NCBI GenBank assembly: GCA_031404155.1
Contig: JANNGZ010000387.1
Span: forward strand, 1-5,879
Direction of reading: 5' to 3'
Length of the DNA stretch: 5,879 bases
Origin: JANNGZ01 sp031404155
GTDB taxonomy: Bacteria; Pseudomonadota; Gammaproteobacteria; Burkholderiales; Burkholderiaceae_C
Below the pieces are notes generated by a model. The model worked only from the letters and a program-made list of their open reading frames with translations, was not told the origin of the DNA and made no database searches. A program made the position numbers and the translations under genes. This document shows positions 1 to 5,199 of this stretch, piece after piece (the stretch's first letter is position 1; each line of letters opens with the position of its first letter).

Positions 1-1187
1 TCGACGCGCTGCTCGCCGCGGTGCGCGCGAAGACGCAGCTGGATGTCCAGCGCGCCGACTTCAAGCTCGACCAGCTCGCACTCCACCATTTCATGAACCT
101 GCGGGTGGTCGGCGACGACGGGCGGCAGCTCGGCGCCGGGCGCCACCTGCCGTCGTTGAAGGCCGAGCTGGGGGCGCAGGCGCGGGGCGCTTTCCAGGCC
201 CTCGCCGCGATGAAGTTGGCGCCGGTGGCCACGGCCGGCGGGGCCGTGGGTGATGTCGGTTCGGGTGCTGGTTCGACTGCGGCGCGAAAGGTAGCGCCGG
301 CCACGACCGCGTCGAGCACCACCCCCGCCGCACCCGCAGCCCAGCCTTACACCGCATGGACGTTCGGCGAGCTGCCCGAGCTGATGGAGATTCGCAAAGG
401 CAGCCAGACGTTGGTCGGCTTCCCCGCTTTGGTCGACAAGGGCGCGCATGTCGAGATCGAGGTGTTCGACGAGCCCGATGTCGCGGCCGCCAAACACCGC
501 GCCGGCCTGCGCCGCCTCGTTGCGCTGCAACTCAAGGAACCGCTGAAGTACCTGGAAAAGAACATCCCGGATTTCCAGCAGATGGTGGCGGCCTACATGG
601 CGCTTGGAACTGCCGATGAACTGCGCAACCAGATCGTCGACGTGGCGCTGGACCGCGCCTTCCTGGCCGAGCCGCTGCCTAACGACGCACCGAGCTTCAC
701 GCGCCGCGTCGACGAAGGCCGCCAACGCCTGAACCTGATCGCGCAGGAGGTGGCGCGGCTGGCCGGCGCGGTGCTGATCGACTTTGCGCTCGCGCTGCGC
801 AAGCTCAAGGACAGCCGCGCGCCCAAGGAGGTGGCGGACGACATCGCCGCGCAGTTGCAGCGCCTGCTGCCCAAGCGCTTCCTGATGCAGGTGCCGTACA
901 CGCAGATGCAGCATTACCCGCGCTACCTCAAGGCCGTGGTGCTGCGCCTGGACAAACTGCGCGCCGACCCGGCGCGCGACGCGCAGCGCCTGGCCGAGTT
1001 GCGCCCGCTCGAATCACGTTACCTGCGCCGCGTGGCCGAGTTGAAAGGCGGCGCCGACGCGCGCCTGGATGAATACCGCTGGTTGATCGAAGAGTTGCGC
1101 GTCAGCTTCTTCGCCCAGGAGCTGCGCACCCCTCAGCCGGTGAGCGTGAAGCGGCTGGACAAGGCTTGGGCGCAGCTGTCAAGCTGA
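1..1187 (+). CDS. hrpA: ATP-dependent RNA helicase HrpA, C-terminal part (5' end outside window)
   Basis: The reading frame is open from base 3 of the window and ends at TGA 1185-1187, so this is a gene cut by the left edge. HrpA is a DEAH-box RNA helicase of about 1,300 residues, and roughly 394 C-terminal residues are present. The helicase motifs lie upstream and are not seen. What remains matches the HrpA-specific C-terminal region (DUF3418). The blocks in order are HHFMNLRVV followed by GRQLGAGR (about 87-144), WTFGELPELME (about 357-389), HRAGLRRLVALQLKEPLKYL (about 498-557), and WLIEELRVSFFAQELRTP near the end. Between the first two blocks is a low-complexity Ala/Thr/Gly/Pro linker (about 216-350). 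In E. coli, HrpA has been linked to mRNA processing and rescue of stalled ribosomes. The gene converges on the amidase gene across a repeat element. GTG at 21 is internal and is not the start. Confidence 0.93.
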   Translation, partial: DALLAAVRAKTQLDVQRADFKLDQLALHHFMNLRVVGDDGRQLGAGRHLPSLKAELGAQARGAFQALAAMKLAPVATAGGAVGDVGSGAGSTAARKVAPATTASSTTPAAPAAQPYTAWTFGELPELMEIRKGSQTLVGFPALVDKGAHVEIEVFDEPDVAAAKHRAGLRRLVALQLKEPLKYLEKNIPDFQQMVAAYMALGTADELRNQIVDVALDRAFLAEPLPNDAPSFTRRVDEGRQRLNLIAQEVARLAGAVLIDFALALRKLKDSRAPKEVADDIAAQLQRLLPKRFLMQVPYTQMQHYPRYLKAVVLRLDKLRADPARDAQRLAELRPLESRYLRRVAELKGGADARLDEYRWLIEELRVSFFAQELRTPQPVSVKRLDKAWAQLSS

Positions 1188-1199
1188 GCTCGAATGGCT

Positions 1200-1304
1200 C
1201 CCTCCCCTTTGATGGGGGAGGGTTGGGGTGAGGGTGACCGCGCAGCCGAGGCCACCCCAAAAACAAGCACCCCCATCCCAACCTTCCCCCGTCAAGGGGG
1301 AAGG
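1200..1304. repeat. REP/BIME-like imperfect inverted repeat between convergent genes
   Basis: Two 37-base arms, 1200-1236 and 1268-1304, are reverse complements at 31 of 37 positions and flank a 31-base spacer. Each arm also contains its own hairpin. The left hairpin has an 8-bp stem (1200-1207 with 1215-1222) and the right one a 9-bp stem (1282-1290 with 1296-1304). In both, the hairpin is followed by a GGTTGGG-type tail read outward from the stem. Short hairpin units with such tails, in head-to-head pairs, resemble the REP/BIME-type intergenic repeats of many proteobacteria. The element begins 12 bases after the hrpA stop and covers the last codons and stop of the amidase gene. It could stabilise both mRNA 3' ends or attenuate read-through between convergent genes. 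There is no T-run after either stem, so it is not a canonical intrinsic terminator. Confidence 0.85.
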
Positions 1305-2824
1305 AGTCGCCGCTTATTTCTCCTTGGCGCATCAGCGCCGCCGTCAATTGGCTCTTGCGGCCGCCGCGCCAGCAACTCAGCGCTGACCGCCTCATACCCC
1401 GCCGCCAGCCGCAGCAGCTCCGCATCGCCCTGCGAGCGCCCGATCAACTGCAAACCCATCGGCCAGCGCCCGCTGGCATCAAAACCCGCCGGCAGGCTGA
1501 GCGCCGGCAGGCCGGCGAAGGTGGCGTACAGCGTCACCTCCATCCAGCGGTGGTAGGTGTCCATCGTGTGGCCGGCAATCTGCTTCGGCCAGGTCTCGTC
1601 GAGGGCAAACGGCCACACCTGCGCCACCGGCATCGCGAGCGCATCGAAGCGCCCGAGCAACCCGAGCAGGTGCTGCAGGAACTCGCCGCGCACCACGCTT
1701 GCCTGCATGAATTCGGTGAAGGAGAGCGTCAGGCTCTGGTCGTGTTCCCACAGCGCTTCCAGCTTGACCTGCGCGCGTGCTGCGGGGCTCTTCAGCACCG
1801 CGGCCACGCTCGGCGCCACCAGCGCGCGCCGCCAGACCAGCCACGCCTGCCACACCCGTTCGGCATCGAAGCCATGCACCAGCGGCTCGACGAGCGCGCC
1901 GGCGTCGGCCATGCGTTTCAAAGCGCTTTCGCAGACCGTGAGGACGCCCGCCTCCATCGGCAGATGCCCTCCCAGGTCGCCGAGCCAGGCGATGCGTGCG
2001 CCGCGCAGGTTCGCATCGGCTGGCGGCATGAAGTCGTGCGGCCCACTGCCGATGGACAGTGGCGCACGCTCATCGCGCCCGGCCTGGATCGAGAGCAGCC
2101 GCGCCAGGTCGCGCACCGTGCGCGCCATCGGCCCGTCGGTGCCGAGCTGGCTCAGCCACAGCTCGGGCTTCGGGAACGCGGGCACACGGCCCTGGCTCGG
2201 GCGCAGGCCGAAGATATGGTTCCAGCCGGCGGGGTTGCGCAGCGAGCCCATGAAGTCCGAGCCATCGGCCAGCGGCAGCAGGCGCTGCGCGATCGCCACC
2301 GCGGCGCCGCCGCTGGAACCACCCGCGCTCACGGTGGGATCCCAGGCGTTGCCGGTGCGGCCGAAAAGCGGGTTGTAGGTGTGCGAGCCGAGGCCGAACT
2401 CGGGCATGTTGGTCTTGCCGATCACGATGCAGCCCGCCGCTTTCATCCGCGCCACGTAGATGCTGTCCTCGCGCGGCAACGTGTCCTTCAGCAGCGGGCT
2501 GCCGAAGGTGGTGGGGAAGCCGAGCGCATGCCCGGTGTCCTTGATCGCCTGCGGCATGCCATGCAGGAAGCCGCGCGACGTGCCGCGTGCCAGCTCCGCG
2601 TCGCAGGCGTCGGCCTGGCGCAGCAACTCGTCTTGCGGCGCCAGGTTGACGATCGCGTTGAAATGCGGGTTCAGGCGCTGGATGCGCGCCAGCGTTGCAC
2701 TCATCACTTCGCGGCACGAAACCTCGCGCGAGTGGATCGCCGCGTGCAGGGCATGGGCGTCAAGGTCGGTGATCTTCGTGGCGTGCGGCATGGGAGTTGC
2801 ATTTTCGAAGTTCCGTCCCGTCAT
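1292..2824 (-). CDS. Amidase-signature family hydrolase
   Basis: This encodes about 510 residues of an amidase-signature enzyme, a family of cytoplasmic C-N hydrolases that cleave amides with a Ser-cisSer-Lys triad. Numbered from ATG 2824, the triad is visible as Lys95 (in QAIKDTGHALGFPTTFGS), cis-Ser170 (in SAGGSSGGAAVA) and nucleophile Ser194 (in DGSDFMGSLRNPA). The GLRPSQGRVP block that usually follows is also present. Length is normal for the family. There is no GatCAB context, and the GSDFMGSLRNPA wording favours a stand-alone amidase of unknown substrate over GatA. Two starts are plausible. ATG 2824 overlaps the stop of the HAD remnant as ATGA and has a weak GGTGG upstream. ATG 2791, giving 499 residues (MPHATKITDLDAHAL), lies nearer to where family similarity appears to begin but has no clear ribosome site. 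The last codons (LLPP and TGA) lie inside the REP-like repeat, so the basic tail RRNKRRLLPP may be acquired. Confidence 0.9.
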   Translation of the reverse strand: MTGRNFENATPMPHATKITDLDAHALHAAIHSREVSCREVMSATLARIQRLNPHFNAIVNLAPQDELLRQADACDAELARGTSRGFLHGMPQAIKDTGHALGFPTTFGSPLLKDTLPREDSIYVARMKAAGCIVIGKTNMPEFGLGSHTYNPLFGRTGNAWDPTVSAGGSSGGAAVAIAQRLLPLADGSDFMGSLRNPAGWNHIFGLRPSQGRVPAFPKPELWLSQLGTDGPMARTVRDLARLLSIQAGRDERAPLSIGSGPHDFMPPADANLRGARIAWLGDLGGHLPMEAGVLTVCESALKRMADAGALVEPLVHGFDAERVWQAWLVWRRALVAPSVAAVLKSPAARAQVKLEALWEHDQSLTLSFTEFMQASVVRGEFLQHLLGLLGRFDALAMPVAQVWPFALDETWPKQIAGHTMDTYHRWMEVTLYATFAGLPALSLPAGFDASGRWPMGLQLIGRSQGDAELLRLAAGYEAVSAELLARRPQEPIDGGADAPRRNKRRLLPP

Positions 2825-3014
2825 TGTGCGACCACCGGCAGGCCGAGCAAGCCCCGCGCTGCAGTGCAGGACACGGCCGGGTCGGCCACGTCGAAGCCGA
2901 CCAGGTGAGGGCGCCGGGTGCCAGGCCGAGCGCACGCTCGGTGAGCGGGTGCGTCTCGAACAGCATGCGGCTGGTGACGCCGCCGAAGTCGTCGAGGATC
3001 AGGCCGCGTGTCAC
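2821..3014 (-). pseudogene. Remnant of a HAD-type hydrolase with internal deletion
   Basis: Reading leftward from GTG 3014, 38 codons (3014-2901) encode VTRGLILDDFGGVTSRMLFE, then THPLTERALGLAPGALTW. The hydrophobic strand ending in DFGGV looks like motif I of haloacid dehalogenase-superfamily hydrolases, with the second Asp of LILDDFGG as the likely nucleophile. After TGG 2901 this frame turns into Arg/Ser/Pro-rich nonsense and runs on into the amidase gene, to a stop at 2760. In another frame, 28 codons (2907-2824) encode HLVGFDVADPAVSCTAARGL, then LGLPVVAQ and a TGA at 2823-2821. This resembles the C-terminal end of such HAD proteins. The core with motifs II-IV, some 140-170 residues in a normal-length protein, is missing. 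I infer an internal out-of-frame deletion. The old stop overlaps the amidase ATG (ATGA), which suggests the two genes were once translationally coupled. The HAD assignment comes from motif recall only. Confidence 0.58.
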
Positions 3015-3075
3015 GGCACGTCGGCGCGGGCCGTTGCCGGCCTGCGGGCCGAGGCCGTGACGCCTGAACCAGCGC

Positions 3076-3468
3076 TTAACGCCGGGCTTGCCCGACGCGC
3101 ACCGTGTTCGGCCCGACCGGGACCTGGCCGGTAGGGTCGGTCCACTGCGCGTAGTGCGGCAGTTCGCCCAGGCCGCTGTCCAGCGATTCGCCGGGTACGC
3201 GGTGGCCCAGCCAGTGGCGCGCGCTCGAATCGAGCCATAGCGAGTACTGCGGCAATTCGCCCAGCCCGCTGTCCAGCGACTCGCCAAGCACCCGGTGGCC
3301 GAGCGGGTTGTGTCCGCTCGGGTCGGACCACTGGGCGTAGTGCGGCAGTTCGCCGAGCGCGCTGTCGAGCTTTTGGCCCGCAACAAAATTCGGGGGATTG
3401 GAACTCGCGGGCCCGGCCACGGACAGCAATACGGCCGCGGCCAGGCAAAGGAGGTGCTTGGTCTTCAT
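3076..3468 (-). CDS. Small exported protein of three 31-residue tandem repeats
   Basis: This encodes 130 residues of unknown function. The start at ATG 3468 is chosen because it begins a clean Sec signal peptide, MKTKHLLCLAAAVLLSVAGP, with probable cleavage near PASS-N, and because GGAG lies about 9 bases upstream. The open frame reaches back to 3576, but that extension is Pro/Arg-rich and would bury the signal peptide. The mature part is almost all repeats at residues 31-61, 62-92 and 93-123. Each follows the pattern G-(Q/E)-(K/S)-LDS-(A/G)-LGELP-(H/Q)-Y-x-x-W-x-D, then a variable stretch. The first two units close with LGHRV, and the third degenerates at that point. There is no Cys in the mature part and no transmembrane helix after the signal, so a periplasmic or secreted location is likely. 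The conserved Leu, Tyr and Trp spacing suggests a small repeated fold or binding motif. I do not recognise a named family. It is divergent from the monooxygenase gene and 61 bases upstream of the HAD remnant. Confidence 0.8.
   Translation of the reverse strand: MKTKHLLCLAAAVLLSVAGPASSNPPNFVAGQKLDSALGELPHYAQWSDPSGHNPLGHRVLGESLDSGLGELPQYSLWLDSSARHWLGHRVPGESLDSGLGELPHYAQWTDPTGQVPVGPNTVRVGQARR
3100..3378 (-). repeat. Three tandem 93-bp coding repeats
   Basis: Three in-frame 93-base units, at 3378-3286, 3285-3193 and 3192-3100 on the minus strand, encode the three 31-residue repeats of the exported protein. Conservation is highest in the first half of each unit (LDSxLGELPxYxxWxD) and poor in the second half. 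The nucleotide copies have diverged from one another, mostly at silent or conservative positions in the conserved half. This suggests old duplications kept by selection on the protein, not a recent slippage expansion. The period is a multiple of three, so copy number could change without breaking the frame. Confidence 0.82.
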
Positions 3469-3608
3469 GGGTGTGGGCTCCGGGTTTCGACGAGGTTCTG
3501 GTGACCCGGAGTGGTCCATGAAATGGCTGGGAGGTGGTGGCAATTCGCCCGCATTGCGTCGCCGGTGCGAATACATCTGAACGCACTCGTGACTTTCTGA
3601 CGCTCGGC

Positions 3609-3635
3609 GGAACGGTCGTCACATCGGTCCCGTCT
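3609..3635 (+). promoter_or_regulatory. Possible ECF-sigma-type promoter for the monooxygenase gene
   Basis: GGAAC at 3609-3613 is followed after 17 bases by CGTCT at 3631-3635. This resembles the -35 (GGAAC) and -10 (CGTC/CGTCT) elements used by several extracytoplasmic-function sigma factors. It would place transcription start near 3641-3643, about 80 bases before the monooxygenase ATG and just before the CCTNAGG palindrome. No better sigma-70 promoter is evident in the 254-bp divergent region. Both boxes are short and GC-rich, so a chance match is quite possible. Confidence 0.22.
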
Positions 3636-3639
3636 GCGG

Positions 3640-3670
3640 CCTGAGGCAATCCCTGAGGCCAGCCTCAGGG
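3640..3670. promoter_or_regulatory. CCTNAGG palindrome cluster, candidate operator
   Basis: A perfect inverted repeat at 3651-3670 has 9-base arms (CCCTGAGGC and GCCTCAGGG) around a 2-base centre. A further direct copy of CCTGAGG lies at 3640-3646, 12 bases before its match in the palindrome. Three CCTNAGG sites therefore sit within 30 bases in the divergent intergenic region, 53 bases upstream of the monooxygenase start. The symmetry suits a dimeric DNA-binding regulator, with the extra half-site as a second contact. It could instead form a hairpin in the 5' leader of the mRNA. No regulator gene is in the window, so the protein that would bind it is unknown. Confidence 0.38.
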
Positions 3671-3722
3671 CTACGATCCGCGGCTGCTTCACAGCTCCAC
3701 CACTCACCGGGGCCCGCCCACG

Positions 3723-5090
3723 ATGCCACGCGAAATCCACGTCAATGCCTTCGACATGAACTGCGTCGGGCATATCCAGCAGGGCCTGTGGACCCACCCG
3801 CGCGACCAGTCGACGCGCTACCTCGAACTCGACTACTGGACCGGCCTGGCGCGCACGCTCGAAGCGGGCCTCTTCGACGGCATCTTCTTCGCCGACGTGC
3901 TCGGCGTGTATGACGTTTACGGCGGCAACGCCGACGCTGCGCTGCGCGGTGCGGTGCAGGTGCCGGTGAACGACCCGCTGCTGCTGATCCCGGCCATGGC
4001 CGCGGCCACCGAACATCTCGGTTTCGGGGTCACCGGCAACCTGAGCTACGAGGCGCCGTACCTGTTTGCGCGCCGCGTCTCCACGCTCGACCACCTGACC
4101 CGCGGGCGCATCGGCTGGAACATCGTCACCGGCTACCTCGACAGCGCCGCGCGCGCGGCCGGTTTCAGCCACCAGATGGCGCATGACGACCGCTACGACC
4201 TGGCCGACGAATACATGGCGCTGGTCTACCGCCTGTGGGAACACAGTTGGCAGAACGACGCGGTGCTGCGCAACCGGGCCACCGGCGTCTACACCGACCC
4301 GGCCAAGGTGCATGTGGTGCACCACCACGGCAAACAATTCAAGGTCGACGCGATGCACCTGGCCGAGCCGTCGCCGCAGCGCACGCCGGTGCTCTACCAG
4401 GCCGGCTCGTCGGAACGCGGGCGGCGCTTCGCCGGTACGCATGCCGAGTGTGTGTTCCTCAACGGCCAGACCAAACCCGGGGTGCAGGCGATCGTCAACG
4501 ACATCCGGGCGCAGGCGGTGGCCAGCGGGCGCGCCGCCGGCGACATCAAGGTTTTCCTCGGCGCCACCATCGTCACCGGCCGCAGCAGCGCCGAGGCGCG
4601 CGAGAAGTTCGAGGACTACAAGCGCCATGTCAGCAGCGAAGCCGCGCTGGTGCACGCCGCGGCGTCCATGGGCATCGACCTGGCGAAGTTCGACCTCGAC
4701 GAGCCGGTGGACGGTAAAGGCAGCCAGGCGATCGTCTCCAACATCGAGGCGGTTGCGCGCAGCAGCGGGCCGCGCTGGACGAAACGCAAGCTGCTCGAGC
4801 AGATGGTGCTCGGCAGCCGCCAGCCGCCGCTGGTGGCGTCTGCCGAAGCGGTGGCCGACGAGCTGATCGCGTGGACCGAAGACGCCGGCGTCGACGGCTT
4901 CAACCTTTCGCGCACCGTGGTGCCCGAGTGTTTCGGGGACTTCAGCGCGCTGGTGGTGCCGATCCTCCAGGAGCGCGGTGCATTCAAGACGGCCTACAAG
5001 CCCGGCACCCTGCGCGAGAAGCTGTTCGGCCGGCCGCGGCTGCCGGCTTCGCACCCGGCGCATGCCGCCGGCGACCTTGCAGCGGGTTGA
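3723..5090 (+). CDS. NtaA/SnaA/DszA-family FMN-dependent monooxygenase
   Basis: This encodes 455 residues of a bacterial-luciferase-like flavin monooxygenase of the group that includes nitrilotriacetate monooxygenase component A (NtaA), pristinamycin IIA synthase subunit A (SnaA) and dibenzothiophene-sulfone monooxygenase (DszA). Such enzymes use FMNH2 from a separate reductase plus O2 to oxidise C-N or C-S compounds in the cytoplasm. Diagnostic blocks are FDGIFFADVLGVYDVYGG (51-68), STLDHLTRGRIGWNIVTG (120-137), the Asp/Tyr stretch HDDRYDLADEYM (154-165), PVLYQAGSSERGRRFAGTHA (222-241) and DGFNLS toward the C-terminus. Length is normal for the family and no break is seen. ATG 3723 fits the family N-terminus (MPREIHVNAFDMNCVGH), but only a weak GGGG precedes it. 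No flavin reductase is in the window. The solute-binding gene follows on the same strand after 109 bases, so the two may share a catabolic or scavenging role. The actual substrate cannot be assigned. Confidence 0.93.
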   Translation: MPREIHVNAFDMNCVGHIQQGLWTHPRDQSTRYLELDYWTGLARTLEAGLFDGIFFADVLGVYDVYGGNADAALRGAVQVPVNDPLLLIPAMAAATEHLGFGVTGNLSYEAPYLFARRVSTLDHLTRGRIGWNIVTGYLDSAARAAGFSHQMAHDDRYDLADEYMALVYRLWEHSWQNDAVLRNRATGVYTDPAKVHVVHHHGKQFKVDAMHLAEPSPQRTPVLYQAGSSERGRRFAGTHAECVFLNGQTKPGVQAIVNDIRAQAVASGRAAGDIKVFLGATIVTGRSSAEAREKFEDYKRHVSSEAALVHAAASMGIDLAKFDLDEPVDGKGSQAIVSNIEAVARSSGPRWTKRKLLEQMVLGSRQPPLVASAEAVADELIAWTEDAGVDGFNLSRTVVPECFGDFSALVVPILQERGAFKTAYKPGTLREKLFGRPRLPASHPAHAAGDLAAG

Positions 5091-5118
5091 CCCGGCACCG
5101 TGTTTGCCCCTAAGAGGC

Positions 5119-5170
5119 GCGGCGCAGGGGCGCCGCACAATCTCCGTCGCTCGCGCGGCGCACGCCGCGC
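5119..5170. other. Two GC-rich hairpins in the spacer before the solute-binding gene
   Basis: The spacer at 5091-5199 holds two potential stem-loops. One has 6-base arms (5119-5124 with 5131-5136) and a 6-base loop. The other has perfect 8-base arms GCGCGGCG and CGCCGCGC (5153-5160 with 5163-5170) around a 2-base centre. Neither is followed by a T-run, so they are not standard terminators. They could set relative expression of the monooxygenase and the transporter gene or protect the upstream mRNA end, and the second could be an operator. In DNA this rich in G and C such pairing also arises by chance. Confidence 0.3.
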
Positions 5171-5199
5171 CCGAACCCTCGCCGAACCGAAAGGACGCC

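Noticed and set aside
1200..1304. Pair of intrinsic terminators
   Set aside because: The stems are strong, but neither is followed by a run of T on the relevant strand. The sequence instead continues with a conserved GGTTGGG-type tail, which fits a REP-like repeat better.
1355..2908. A 517-codon open frame on the plus strand opposite the amidase
   Set aside because: It is Arg/His/Gln-rich with no recognisable domain. The minus strand carries a clear amidase with catalytic motifs. Long antisense frames are expected in DNA this rich in G and C.
2825..2935. Amidase start at ATG 2935 (547 residues)
   Set aside because: The extra N-terminus is Arg/Pro/Gly-rich and unlike amidases. It overlaps the C-terminal HAD frame, which reads sensibly in another phase.
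3040..3059. Hairpin (CGGCCT...AGGCCG) between the repeat protein gene and the HAD remnant
   Set aside because: It has only six base pairs with an 8-base loop and no T-run. In this GC-rich sequence that is not distinguishable from chance.
3100..3378. Tandem 93-bp repeats as a CRISPR-like or satellite array
   Set aside because: The units are adjacent without unique spacers, keep one reading frame, and are conserved at protein level. They are coding repeats.
3469..3576. Start of the repeat protein at ATG 3576
   Set aside because: This would place a polar, Pro-rich stretch in front of a textbook signal peptide that begins at ATG 3468 with a ribosome site upstream.
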